A DNA stretch of 64,000 bases from Petrosia ficiformis (GCA_947044365.1 OX345645.1:5833741-5897740); one strand, 5' to 3'; counted from the stretch's first letter, positions 1-9,787 are shown. Translations and numbers: made by a program. The notes: a model not told the origin generated them from the letters alone.

Positions 1-31
<31 letters not shown>
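1..31. repeat. (TA)n microsatellite
   Basis: Uninterrupted TA dinucleotides at the window edge. The true length is unknown because the window cuts it. Confidence 0.95.
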
Positions 32-35
<4 letters not shown>

Positions 36-39
36 CATA

Positions 40-310
40 TATAGCAGCAGAATTACGTATATAGTAACATACAAAATCTTTTTCCTTTCAAGGGGTCAGC
101 TAAAAAGCTCTTTTTTGACGAGCCACACCCTTCTTTTCACTTTACGCAAAATAGCAATAGTTTGACAGTGAACTTCCTGTAATAAAATTAATAGTATATT
201 AGATATGTAGAGTTGTATAAACGGCAGAAGAACGTCTATAGCAACATACCAAATGAGTTTCCTTTCAAGTGCCTCTGTTTTGACGAGCCACACCCTTCTT
301 TATGTGCTCG
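40..310. repeat. Diverged copy of the 20.2-21.9 kb repeat
   Basis: Contains the same ordered motifs as the block at 20160-21900: AGTAACATAC, a TTTCCTTTCAAG segment, GACGAGCCACACCCTTCTT, and ACTTCCTGTAATAAAATTA. Two units can be recognised here, the second running into the promoter-proximal sequence of the myotubularin-like gene. It may therefore supply part of that gene's upstream region. Confidence 0.7.
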
Positions 311-389
311 ATCGCGCGCAGGTACTAGGTACGACTTAAATGACCCGCCCTTTCCTTCTGCGTGGGTGTACTCCACCTTCTCTTCAAAT

Positions 390-1770
390 ATGGCCGGTAT
401 GAGTTCTGGAAAAATATCTATACCTCCCTCAACATCAATACCAGAAGCATCGCCTGAACTTCTACCAGGTCAGTAACTATAAAATATGTTTAGATAGTAA
501 TTTTAATGAGGAATACTATGTTATATACCGATTACTGTTTTGAAGTGTGGTCTAGAATGAAACTCTTGAATAAGATTTTAAAGTTAGCTATTATAACTTA
601 AAGTTTAGTAGTCCCAAGGTCAACACTTGTATCTTTACTGGACTGTACAACTTCATTATTTTGAACTAGTCTGGTGAGGCCACAACCTTCGCTCGGAGGA
701 AGGGTCTGGTAACAGCAGCACGAACGAGTTGGGGAGTTTAGCAGGAATTCCTGCTGCGTTGGTTTACACGAATAATTAGCCACAAAAATGCAAACGTAAT
801 AAAGAATATGACTGAAAAGAAGTGTGAAATTGAGTGTTCCAAATATTCTTGTAGGATTATTGGTTACACAGTGCTAAAAGAGGACCAAAGATTAGTGATA
901 TCAGAGTTCATGAGTGACAGAGATGTTTTTGTTATGTTACCTTCCAGGTATGGTAAAAGCATGTGTTTTACCTGCTTGCCAAAAGCCTATGACACATTAA
1001 GAGACACTACAGTCGGACCACATGGTAGTTGCAATAAATAGCTGATTATTACAGGCTTTTTGTAACTGCGTATTTGTCATCATAATAATCATCTTGACAA
1101 GACAAGATTCTACATGTAAATGATCTTCCATCTTTATTAGGACTAGATTCAAACATATATTTATATAAGTATATATATGCATCATACATGTGTCTATTGA
1201 AGGAGTAAGAGAGGACATCGTTGTTGTGACACCTCTCAATCTCCTTGGTATTATGGAGAGTATGGTAAAGCAATTATGTCCACAAACAATACAAACTAAG
1301 GCCATGCTTATTTCTGGTAATTAAGTTCCAGCTTTACACTAATTAAATTCCATTTCCACAACTCGTTCATGCTGCTGTTACCAGACCTTTCCTCCTCCAA
1401 GAGAAGGGTGTGACCACACCTAGCTAATTTTGTACAGCACATAATTGAATGGAAGCACTTCTAAGAAAGACATAGATACTGAAATCATGCTTCATTGATT
1501 GCAACAAGTCCAGTATTTGTACATACAGTAACTAGATACAACACTCACACTTAGTGTCTTTATAACTTCCATTACTTATAATTTTCAATTGTCTAGTTAT
1601 ATTATATGTTTATATTTTCAGGTGAAGTACTTGTTGGTCATGCTCCTAATACTCAATTGATATTATATGATATCAGTACCCCTGTTGATATTCCAGATAC
1701 AATCACAGGAACATTATTTATTACTAACTATCAACTTTGTTTCGGACTTATCCCATTTCTTGTTGAAAAG
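390..1770 (+). CDS. Myotubularin-like protein, first two exons (partial)
   Basis: Exon 1 runs from ATG 390 to 468 (26 codons plus one base, donor GTCAGT). Exon 2 runs 1622-1770 (acceptor TATTTTCAG, donor GTATAT). The phases agree, and the joined protein reads LLPGEVLVGHAP followed by a GTLFITNYQLCF segment. LPGE followed by G-T-L-x-[IV]-T-N-Y-x-[LI]-x-F is the signature of the PH-GRAM domain that opens myotubularin-related phosphoinositide phosphatases. A possible third exon begins at 2369 after TTTTTCAG, but it hits a stop after eight codons. No phosphatase domain was found in the window, so the gene continues through exons I cannot see or is broken. The 1.15-kb intron holds a helicase relic between inverted repeats. 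Other GRAM proteins remain possible. Confidence 0.55.
640..1437. mobile_element. Inverted-repeat element carrying a helicase relic
   Basis: The left arm (about 640-736) and right arm (about 1352-1437) are imperfect reverse complements. Shared blocks include GGTCTGGTAACAGCAGCA, GAACGAGTTG, and an arm end around CTGTACAA/TTGTACAG. The element lies inside intron 1 of the myotubularin-like gene. I could not fix a target-site duplication. Confidence 0.65.
808..1320 (+). pseudogene. RecQ-like helicase fragment, decayed
   Basis: An open frame from ATG 808 to 1041 contains a stretch resembling the start of superfamily 2 RecQ-type helicases: an L-K-x-D-Q-R-L-V motif-0-like part, then FVMLPSRYGKSMCF at the Walker A position. 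The usual Walker A form there is LPTGYGKS, so the glycine before Y is replaced by arginine. A second piece near 1218-1320 (TPLNLLGIMESMVKQL) matches the expected motif Ia region in another frame. Helicase motifs II-VI are absent. The fragment sits between inverted repeats and is best read as transposon-borne or captured coding DNA that has decayed. Confidence 0.55.
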
Positions 1771-3418
1771 GTATATAGTATATATCAATACAAATTATTA
1801 TCAAGAAATAAGTTTTATACTTTACATTAATATTATCATACATTAATTTAGTGTTATTGATATAGTGTGTTTAGTATGGTTACTAAGGATCATTACTATC
1901 AATGGGATTAATATTTATAATTATACTTGTATCACATATCAGTGCTTGAAATAGGTTTTTAAATCGTCCAGTAGAAACATCTGGACAAAACAATATTTGA
2001 GTAAATTTGACCATCAAGTTGTGAATTTTGTCCAAACTAAAAGCAAGTTTCAATAACATACCCACATAGTACCCAGAGTTGCGGATGTGGTGGATGGGGT
2101 GGGGGTGACATTCATCCTGGTTGCTAACAAGCACAGGACAATAATCCTGTACGTTACTTCCCACCAAAGTCTTTACATGTAATTATAATTAACTGTGCCA
2201 TCTGGCCCGAAGTGAAAACCGTGCTATGCCGCACTTTGGGCCATTGGTCCACCATATTGTCTTATCGAAATCTCTGGAATTATCCCACATGGACATGACT
2301 GCTCTTGACTAATAATTTACCTTACTCTGAGGTTACTGTACGTATTTATTGTATTCTATATTTTTCAGTTGTCATTATTAACAATTGTTAAATGAAGTGA
2401 ACAGATTCCATTAACTTACATCATTCAAGCTCAAACAAGTGAGAGCATTTAATATTTAATTATAACATTGAATTAATGTGACATGAGAGTGAGGCTTAAT
2501 AAAGGTCATACAAGAATAGATGATACACTAGTGAATAGAGTGCGTTATTTAATGAAGACCTTACATGTAGCGTCATGTATGTACATACTGTACATGTACA
2601 TGTATTTATGGCTCCTCAATAGCATTTTCAATTTATAATTTTATACAATACATTTACATGTACACATGCACATATACATTTACATGTACTTACATGTACA
2701 TTGTATGGAATGATTAGAATCTACATGTTCATGTTCTGTATACATGTAGACTACAAGTGTATATGTACTTACAGCTGTATAATGTAATCTATACTGTACT
2801 TAAGTATTGTCAATTACAAGTACACATGTACATGTACAGTATTGGATACAATAACCTTAGTTAATAACGCTTCACACAACCACTATGTACTGTTGCCCAC
2901 AGAATTATCAAACATTTGAAAACATGACAAAGTGTTAGCCATGCGAAAGGCATGACCACAAATCCTACAAGTAGTACCAGTTATGTAATTAACAAAATGC
3001 TATGAAATAGATAGTATTTATAATTAATAATTCTTTTATGATGAGTTCTTATGTATTTATTATTATATATCATATATACTATCTTATAATACATGTATGT
3101 GTTGTGTATTGTTTATCATTTAGTTACCATAGTGATAATATTTATTACATATCTGAGACTCTTGATGTGCCTACAAGTACAACAATATTCACGTCATGTG
3201 ATCAAAAGTATAATGATATTCATGTCATGTGATCAAAAGTATACTGTATCATTGTAACTTCTGTTTACTGATAGTAATATTCATATTATAATTATACTAA
3301 TGATATATTAAATATCATACACGGGATGTATAAATTTATGTACATATCTATGTACATAGTGACTACATACATGTACATACTTGTACATTTGTATGTATGT
3401 ATGTACATTTATATCAGT
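1771..3418. other. Non-coding stretch, intron or intergenic
   Basis: No convincing gene. About 2188-2280 is a diverged fragment of the GTTTTTGATAAG MITE family. About 2560-2850 is rich in palindromic GTACATGTAC-type words. About 3170-3245 holds a short near-duplicate pair around TTCA(C/T)GTCATGTGATCAAAAG. Confidence 0.6.
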
Positions 3419-3633
3419 GTTTTTGATAAGCTCATATGGCACACCATTGACCCATAGAGCTTCTTATTTGGCACTGCACAGTTCTCTCTTTGGGCCAGTG
3501 CTGCAGTTAATTATGATTATATTGTCAGTAACAGCATTAACTCTTAGCTAATTGACTCAAGATGTATTCTCAGTGGCGCACACACTAACAATTTTTGAGC
3601 CAAGTTGGCCCAAGCTTCAAAAGTTATCAAAAA
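3419..3633. mobile_element. MITE, GTTTTTGATAAG family
   Basis: Terminal inverted repeats GTTTTTGATAAG and CTTCAAAAGTTATCAAAAAC enclose about 215 bp. It is an inverted-orientation copy of the element at 6059-6275. Shared internal blocks include the reverse complement of GAACTGTGCAGTGCCAAATA. Further diverged copies lie at 42070-42275, 42838-43020 and 43455-43650. Confidence 0.8.
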
Positions 3634-3688
3634 CTCTGGTTTATATATATGTATGCATGCATAAAGCAATTTATGTACATATATGTAT

Positions 3689-4076
3689 CAGGGCATAAAC
3701 AAAGGTGGTAACATTCGAAGGTTCGTTATAATTCCTTACCTTCGAAGGTAGAATCCATTCCACAAAGGTTCGCAATTAACACGTGGTTAATTATTTGCTG
3801 CAATAATTATTTATAACTCTTAATTAATTATTACATTTGTCACGTGGAGATTGATAATGGCTGAGAGAGAAGAGACCATGGACGAGAGTGTGGACTTTCA
3901 AAACCAGAATGTACTGAATCTCATCTGCCATCTTCTGAATTAAGAGGTCTCCAATTAGATAAACACTTGTATAGGTACAAAGTTAACACATTCATAGTGT
4001 TACACCTTCGTGAACCTTCTTGTTCTAGTTGAAACAAACCTTCGAAGGTGTAAAAATCACCTTCGTTTATGCCCTG
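3689..4076. mobile_element. hAT-like MITE with 8-bp target duplication
   Basis: Ends are CAGGGCATAAACAAAGGTG and CACCTTCGTTTATGCCCTG, flanked by an exact 8-bp direct repeat ATATGTAT (3681-3688 and 4077-4084). The 8-bp duplication and CAGGG terminus are typical of hAT transposons. Sub-terminal CGAAGGT words recur in both orientations. A small plus-strand ORF from ATG 3858 (28 codons, acidic start MAEREETMDE) may be a leftover of the parental coding region. Confidence 0.85.
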
Positions 4077-4529
4077 ATATGTATGTACATTTATTCATGC
4101 ACATGTATGTGTGTGTTTGTTTATGTATGTTATGTATTTACATAATTATGTACATGTATGTTATATGTATGTATGTGTTTGTTTATATATGTATGTACGA
4201 TTGTATGTATGCATGTACCACTTGAAACACATTATGAATATCATTATCTCAGTCGACAAAGGTTTCATTCGACAAAGGTTTCATATACAACATGTAGCTG
4301 TTGTACGCTCCTTGGGATTCATGCGCTCCTGGTAACACATACTGTGCATATACATGGAGAGGTACATGCACATGTACATATAGAGGTACATGTACATGTA
4401 CACGTACACACTCAGTTATGTGCTTTGGGTATTTAGTAAGAACACGCATTCATTGTATGATAAAAGGGAGGAAAGGATGAGGAATATATTTACTACGCAC
4501 TATGTATGTAGGTATGTACATACATTGTA

Positions 4530-5220
4530 CAGTAGAAAACAAAAAAAAGTTCACGTTCTGTCTTCGTTCTACGACCGTAGTACGAAACGCTCCGTTCTGT
4601 AGTTAACTCGTACCGTTTTAGCTACGTAGCGTGTAAACGACGTTTCTACGATGGTAATTTTAGCGTATAAACTACGTTTCGACGGTACACTCTACGTCGG
4701 TTACTTTGACGTAATTGCGCATGCGTAGTTGTAAGAGTCTTAACTCTCACATTTTATAAGATTCAACATTCTAACTTACTTTGCTGGAAAGAAGAGTTGT
4801 TAAGTAAGCCATTGATGTTAAATTTATGCTTCGTTATCACCAGGAAGAGAGTAAGACGAGCGCTTGAAAATTTAGTACTTCCACGGGCAACGCCCACCTC
4901 TATGCCCGCCTGCATAACTTCTGCATTTTAAATAGCAGTGACTTTTAACTGACTTAGTTAGACAGAAGACTATCTAAGAAAGCTGTAGATACCAAAAACA
5001 TGCTTCGTTAGCTACAGGAAAGCAGCAAGGCGAGTGGATACGGTAAATAGGGCGTTGACCGTTCCATATAAACGGATTTTCATCGTTCCGTTTTCTAAAA
5101 CGTGAACGCAATCTCAACGTAGCGTTTAGACGGCGTTTGTACAGCGTTTTCACCGTTAATCGTTCCGTACAACGGTCGTAGTACGAAGACAGAACGTGAA
5201 CTTTTTTTTGTTTTCTACTG
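4530..5220. mobile_element. Tc1/mariner-like MITE with long terminal repeats
   Basis: The 691-bp element begins CAGTAGAAAACAAAAAAAAG and ends with its reverse complement, flanked by TA on both sides (4528-4529 and 5221-5222). The arms continue into TTCACGTTCTGTCTTCGT and the ACGACCGT/ACGGTCGT blocks, at least 55 bp in total. The interior is rich in ACG/CGT words. The CAGT terminus and TA duplication fit the Tc1/mariner superfamily. No transposase is visible. Confidence 0.8.
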
Positions 5221-5602
5221 TACATGTATATATATATATGTTTGTGTATGTATGTATGTATGTAATTACATATGTAGATATATACATACAGTGCACATAT
5301 GTAATATTTATGTACATGTACATGTATATACATGTATACATGTATGTATGTATGTTTGTATGCATGTATGTATGTACGTACTGTATGCATGTATAATGAC
5401 AATGTATGTATGAATATCATTATGTACATGTATGTTGTAGTTGTAATCTAACCTGATTCTGAAAGGTCTAATAGTACCTAGTAGTACCTCTTGAGATACT
5501 GAAGATACTAGACATGATACTAGATAATTACTATATTTTCATAATATAACATACATTATGTGTCATTCTGTTCAGTGTAACAATGTATTGTATTGTGAAT
5601 TT

Positions 5603-5669
5603 GGGATACACCATGCTGATGAGACCCAATAGGTCGAAACAATCTGATCAGATTGTCCATGGTTTACCC
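5603..5669 (+). ncRNA. Type I hammerhead ribozyme, copy A
   Basis: All conserved core positions are present. CTGATGA (5616-5622) is followed by stem II GACC-CAATA-GGTC, then GAAA (5636-5639). Stem III is CAATCT-GATC-AGATTG, then T-C at 5656-5657, with T pairing to A5639 and C as the cleavage-site nucleotide. Stem I is closed by CCATG (5611-5615) with CATGG (5658-5662). It extends across an internal loop (ATACA/TTTA) to GGG/CCC. Predicted self-cleavage lies between 5657 and 5658. The open end is stem I, which makes it type I, as in retroelement-associated hammerheads. The structure was read by eye. Confidence 0.9.
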
Positions 5670-6058
5670 ATCACAAATACAAAGTCAAGTCCACTCACTA
5701 CCTACAACTGAAGATACAGATACTAGTAACTTCAATACTAGTAGAATATGTAAGTAGAATTATTCATAATATAATCTAGTATAATGATTAGTTGAATTAC
5801 TCATATTCTACTGTCATTATATTAATTATTATACTCATATTCTACTGATAATTATATTCATATTATAATTTCATATACCTGCTCTACTATTATTAAATAT
5901 TCTATCGTGGTTAGTTGTTAGACACCTTAAACTGATCATGTGACTTAGTTTAGAGTGTATTTAGTTTCTTATCTAATGATAATAATATGGGCACAATGCT
6001 GTGGGAGGAGGGGTGAGAGGCAGCCATACAATGTGTGATCAAAGCTTGACAATTCAGA

Positions 6059-6275
6059 GTTTTTGATAAGTTTTGAAGCATGGGCCAAATTGGCTCAAAA
6101 ATGGTTAGTGTGTGCACCATTTAGAATACATCTTGAGCCAATTAACTAAGATTTAATGCTGTTAGTGACAATATAATTATCATTAACTGCGCCACTGGCC
6201 TAAAGAGAGAACTGTGCAGTGCCAAATAAGAAGCTCTTTGGGCCAATGGTGCACCACATGAGCTTATCAAAAAAA
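6059..6275. mobile_element. MITE, GTTTTTGATAAG family, inserted in copy A
   Basis: The 217-bp copy has ends GTTTTTGATAAG and CTTATCAAAAAAAC and is a reverse-orientation relative of 3419-3633. The related hammerhead repeat at 27457-28035 lacks it at the equivalent position after GCTTGACA, so that locus acts as an empty site. Confidence 0.8.
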
Positions 6276-6369
6276 CTGCTTGACATACATGTACATACAT
6301 ACATATATGTATGTATGTACATGTATGTCAAGCAGTTTTTTATGCATACATATTAGTGTTATTTTAGTG

Positions 6370-6615
6370 TGACTATAGCAACCACTTTTATTTATAGTTA
6401 TAGTATGCCTGGTTTATCAAACTTTTAGTTTAGTTATAAACAATATTAGGCTTACTAAAAGGGTTTTAGTTTTAGTTAACTAACTAAAAATGGCCAATTT
6501 CTTTTTAGTTAGTTATAGTTATTGCAGTAGACTTGTAATTTAGTTACACTTTAACTAACTAAAAGTCACAATGTCTTACTAAAAGGGGTTTTAGTAATAG
6601 TTATAGCTAACTAAA
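6370..6615. repeat. TTAGTTAACTAACTAAAA dispersed repeat
   Basis: Repeated TTAGTTAGTTA and TAACTAACTAAAA words in both orientations (for example GGGGTTTTAGT and ACTAAAAGGGGTT). Related stretches lie at about 31540-31620, 33190-33370 and 47670-47850, so this is a dispersed family with inverted-repeat character. Confidence 0.6.
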
Positions 6616-6827
6616 ATAACAGTAATACATAGTTAAATACATTTTATTAAATATATACGTACATATGCACATGTATACATATATACACACGTTGTAACAT
6701 ACTATACCTACATACATACATACATTGTACATACATACATGCATACATACATACATACATACACACATAGTTACATGCATACATACAAGTACATACCGGT
6801 ATATACCTACATACATATGTACATATT

Positions 6828-6831
<4 letters not shown>

Positions 6832-6884
<53 letters not shown>
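6832..6884. repeat. (TA)n microsatellite
   Basis: About 26 TA units directly abutting the hairpin element at 6891-6989, consistent with insertion into or next to a TA tract. Confidence 0.95.
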
Positions 6885-6888
<4 letters not shown>

Positions 6889-6890
6889 AG

Positions 6891-6989
6891 GTTATGTCAC
6901 AGCACGAGTGCTATATCAGATTTATAAAACCGAGCCCGAGGGCGAGGTTTTTATAAATCTGCTATAGCACAAGTGCCTGTGACATAACC
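6891..6989. repeat. Near-perfect 99-bp hairpin
   Basis: GTTATGTCACAGCAC at the left pairs with GTGCCTGTGACATAAC at the right. Inner arms TATCAGATTTATAAAACC and GGTTTTTATAAATCTG(C)TA pair around a GAGCCCGAGGGC centre. This is a compact palindromic element. Its AGTGCTATATC word recurs inside the adjacent MITE (7106-7135), suggesting a common origin. Confidence 0.75.
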
Positions 6990-6995
6990 AATATA

Positions 6996-7186
6996 TGTCA
7001 TGATACGGCGAAACCTTTGTTGATGTCTGACGCTTCTCCTACCTTTTTGTCGGCACTTTGGAGAAGGTAAGTGTTGTTTTCTTGTAGTCTGTTTCGACGG
7101 CAGGTGCTATATCTGACCGCAGTGCTATATCATATACATTGTATATATCCCTGTGGTTTACTTTGATGTTTCGCCGTATCATGACA
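6996..7186. mobile_element. 191-bp MITE
   Basis: Exact 19-bp terminal inverted repeats: TGTCATGATACGGCGAAAC at 6996-7014 and its reverse complement at 7168-7186, with TA-rich flanks. The interior contains two AGTGCTATATC words. No coding capacity. Confidence 0.85.
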
Positions 7187-7189
7187 TAT

Positions 7190-7775
7190 ATATATATATA
7201 CATACATACATACATACATATACACATACATACAGTACATACAAACATAATTGCATACATATATGTACATACCGGTACATACAGACATGCGTACATACAT
7301 ACACACATAGTGGCATACATACATACATACATGCATACATACATGTACATACATACATACACATACATATATAGATACATGTACATACAGTACATACATA
7401 CATATGTACATACGTACATACATACATACATACACGCATAAATACATACACACATAGTCACATGCATACTTACATAGATACATACATACATACATGTACA
7501 TACGTACATACATGTACATACCTGCATATGTACATATACATACATTGAGACATACATACATGTACGTGCATTGTTGCTTACATACATACATACATATATA
7601 CATATATACATACATACATACATACATACATACATACATACATACATACACACATGTACATACATACATACATACATACATACACACACACATACATACA
7701 TGCATACATACATACATACATACATACATACTTACATACATACATACATACATACATACACACATGTACATACAT

Positions 7776-7808
<33 letters not shown>

Positions 7809-7905
7809 TACATACATACATACATACACACATACATAACACACACTTACTTACATGCATACATGCACACACATACATACATACATACATGCATACATAC
7901 ATACA
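7190..7905. repeat. CATA-type tetranucleotide microsatellite
   Basis: Hundreds of bases of ACAT/CATA repeats with interspersed GTACAT and CACATA variants. Long open frames on both strands are rich in Tyr, His, Ile, Cys, Met and Val. They are products of the 4-bp period, not genes. Confidence 0.95.
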
Positions 7906-8017
7906 AAAAAATATATATATAATAATAATACTAAATAAAATAAAATAAAAAAATTAAATTAAATTAAATTAAATTTTCAAAATAAAAAAAAATTAAATTA
8001 AACACAATGTGAGGAAA

Positions 8018-8029
8018 TGCGCATGCGCA
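8018..8029. promoter_or_regulatory. NRF-1-like palindrome
   Basis: TGCGCATGCGCA exactly fits the YGCGCAYGCGCR consensus of NRF-1 sites common in metazoan core promoters. It lies about 125 bp upstream of ATG 8153 and is the best promoter mark in this interval. Confidence 0.6.
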
Positions 8030-8152
8030 CTGAATTTATAATTAATTATCTCCACATGTTGGAAACAGGTTAGTTATGTGATGTGTTTTTTATACCAAAG
8101 CCTGAGTGTAACAAAGAACCTAGACTAAATTAACAATTGTGATATTTTAACA

Positions 8153-8380
8153 ATGGGAGACTGTCAGAGTGGTGAGAGTTGGCGCCATAAAAACGTTTTA
8201 AACCCCATTCCTGCTTCTCAAGAACAGGCTGCCAGTCTCCCAAACCATAAATTGATAGCAAAGTACTTTGATATATGTACATATGTATGTTTAAGCTACC
8301 ACTTATGTTTTGTAAGGTTTTTCTCATCTCAGGCTAAAGATTATTATTTATACAGGGAAATGAGTGTTCAACAATTCTGA
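8153..8380 (+). CDS. Small two-exon protein of unknown function
   Basis: ATG 8153 lies about 125 bp downstream of an NRF-1-like palindrome. Exon 1 is 8153-8284 (44 codons, donor GTATGT) and exon 2 is 8333-8380 (acceptor TTTTTCTCATCTCAG), giving a 59-residue protein ending KDYYLYREMSVQQF. The 48-bp intron is a multiple of three without a stop, so both spliced and retained forms are open. Exon 1 is hydrophilic and rich in Ser, Asn, His, Gln and Lys (MGDCQSGESWRHKNVLNPIP), with ordinary codon usage. I recognise no domain, signal peptide or membrane segment. Support is the promoter motif, a clean splice pair and non-repetitive sequence in a repeat-rich region. It could be an expressed relic. Confidence 0.5.
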   Translation: MGDCQSGESWRHKNVLNPIPASQEQAASLPNHKLIAKYFDICTYVCLSYHLCFVRFFSSQAKDYYLYREMSVQQF

Positions 8381-8739
8381 TTTTGGAAAACCTAAAAATA
8401 TGCAATACAAATAGGATAGGATTGTGCAGCCTTGGGGGTCAACTCAAAGGGTAACAGTTTGAAACAGCCGATGCACCCCTTTCACCTTGCCTACGGGATA
8501 GGGTTGAAAGGATCTGTTGCGAGAGTTCGTAACAAAAAACCCCAAACATACATACATACCGTATAAGACCGTTAAAACGCCTGTCCCAAATAAGCGCCTG
8601 GACCCTTTTAAACGCCCCAGTCAATACATGAATAAGCGAAATAAACGCCGGGTGCCGCCTTAACAACTGGGCGTGGCCTATTCATTTAACACGTGGAATT
8701 GATTTTGTGACAAAGCTGACACCTGACACGCGTCTCAGC

Positions 8740-9243
8740 ATGGCTAAAGAAAGGCACAGGTCCTTTGACTTGGGTTTCAAGTTAAGAGCAGTAGAATTCG
8801 CCGATAAAAGAAGCAAGGAGGCAGCTGCAAGAGAGTTTCATGTAGACCTAAAACGTATAAGAGAATGGTGTAAACAGAGGGAGAAGCTCCTTGAGCAAAA
8901 AAAGAGAGGACAGTCAACAAAAAGAAAGCGATTGAATGGAGGTGGACGAAAAGCCCTGTACGAAGACATGGAAGAAGTGTTGTTCGATTGGATTATGGAT
9001 TTAAGAGGTAGAAATCTCCGTGTATCACGAAGAATGATAGCAGAACGAGCTAAGTCACTGTGTAAAGAAGCACATTCCCCCATGTGTGTTCTTTTCAAAG
9101 CCAGTAATGGATGGCTACGCCGCTTCATGAAGCGGAAAAGTTTGTCACTCCGACGAAAGACCACAGTTTGCACCATGATGACACCAGTGATCCATTTGTT
9201 TCAGATGATGATGAAAAGGAGACAGAAAACAACGAAGTGTTAA
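8740..9243 (+). CDS. CENP-B/Tigger-type DNA-binding protein lacking DDE domain
   Basis: From ATG 8740 the frame gives 167 residues. Residues 1-60 form a Psq-like helix-turn-helix (FKLRAVEFADKRSKEAAARE, then IREWCKQREKLLEQ). Residues about 70-150 match the CENP-B-type DNA-binding half (GGGRKALYEDMEEVLFDWI, later LRVSRRMIAERA and GWLRRFMKRKSLSLRRKTTV). Right after RRKTTV, where the DDE transposase domain should begin, the frame runs into 30 unrelated residues and stops. An acidic Ser/Asp/Glu tail resembling transposase C-termini continues in the next frame to a stop at 9309-9311. An internal deletion that removed the DDE domain and shifted frame explains this. The ORF may still make a terminal-repeat-binding protein. 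Confidence 0.7.
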   Translation: MAKERHRSFDLGFKLRAVEFADKRSKEAAAREFHVDLKRIREWCKQREKLLEQKKRGQSTKRKRLNGGGRKALYEDMEEVLFDWIMDLRGRNLRVSRRMIAERAKSLCKEAHSPMCVLFKASNGWLRRFMKRKSLSLRRKTTVCTMMTPVIHLFQMMMKRRQKTTKC

Positions 9244-9454
9244 TACACGATGATCTAAGCGACTCAAGTGGTGAAGAAAGTGATGGCGAAGCCAGTGCAG
9301 ATAGTGACTGAGACCATGCTACATTAATTTCCATTATCATTTTAATTTTCAATTACTTTAAAATTCCATAATAATTATTGACATAAAAAGAAATTTAGTA
9401 ATAATGTATACAGCATAACTTACGTAATGCATGATTAAAAAAAAAATCAATATC

Positions 9455-9787
9455 TCACAGCCTTTTTGATAGTTTCTGAATCAATCGAGCAGATCCAACA
9501 AATGTATAAGTGCATGGGACTTCTAAGCCAACTCCGTGTCTTCTTTTTCCTGTAATCACACATCTGATTTTTCCTCTGTGCTTTAAAAAGTACCATGAAA
9601 CCCGAGAGAAAGAACGGGCCATGTGTCCAACGATTTCATCGTTCCTTTTTACTGCAACAGCAAATTTATCGTGTTCATTGCAATCTTCTGGTTCTAGAAT
9701 CAATTCTTCTACCACTGGGGTCCAGACGAATCTATAAACATGATGACCTCTGACCACACTTTCTTTTCGAAATTCAGATTCTGCCAT
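9455..9787 (-). CDS. HIRAN-like small protein carried by the transposon
   Basis: The 110-residue ORF starts at ATG 9787 and ends at 9455. Its core reads VVEELILEPEDCNEHDKFAV, then AVKRNDEIVGHMARSFSR, then an ITG and a GLEVPCTYTFVG end. The order L-x-x-E-P-x-x-x-x-x-D-x-x-A-V followed by V-G-H-x-x-R resembles the HIRAN fold, which binds 3' DNA ends or stalled forks in SWI/SNF-type helicases. The match is a recollection of family pattern, not a search. It lies inside a complete transposon, convergent to the DNA-binding ORF, so it is probably element cargo or a second transposon gene rather than a host gene. Confidence 0.6.
   Translation of the reverse strand: MAESEFRKESVVRGHHVYRFVWTPVVEELILEPEDCNEHDKFAVAVKRNDEIVGHMARSFSRVSWYFLKHRGKIRCVITGKRRHGVGLEVPCTYTFVGSARLIQKLSKRL

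Larger units (their letters stand above)
5545..6400 (+). mobile_element. Hammerhead-bearing repeat, copy A
   Basis: Nearly identical to 27457-28035, starting at AACATACATTATGTGTCATTCTG and continuing through the ribozyme, the tract with ACTAGTAACTTCAATACTAGTAG, and the tail AGGCAGCCATACAATGTGTGATC. Both copies continue into TATTAGTGTTATTTTAGTGTG. Copy A differs by carrying the MITE at 6059-6275 and a small palindrome (about 6280-6340) at the GCTTGACA site. A 5'-truncated third copy sits at about 50122-50250. No ORF is evident, which suggests a non-autonomous retroposon (inference). Confidence 0.7.

Noticed and set aside
213..389. Upstream extension of the first myotubularin-like frame
   Set aside because: It is open by chance into a repeat unit. 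ATG 390 gives a start that fits the exon and lacks repeat sequence.
4974..5429. 151-codon minus-strand frame
   Set aside because: Runs through the terminal repeat of a MITE into TATATG repeats. No coding signal.
7039..7948. Long overlapping open frames rich in Tyr, His, Cys, Met and Val on both strands
   Set aside because: They translate a 4-bp CATA repeat. A stop-free frame is expected on both strands and there is no codon bias or domain.
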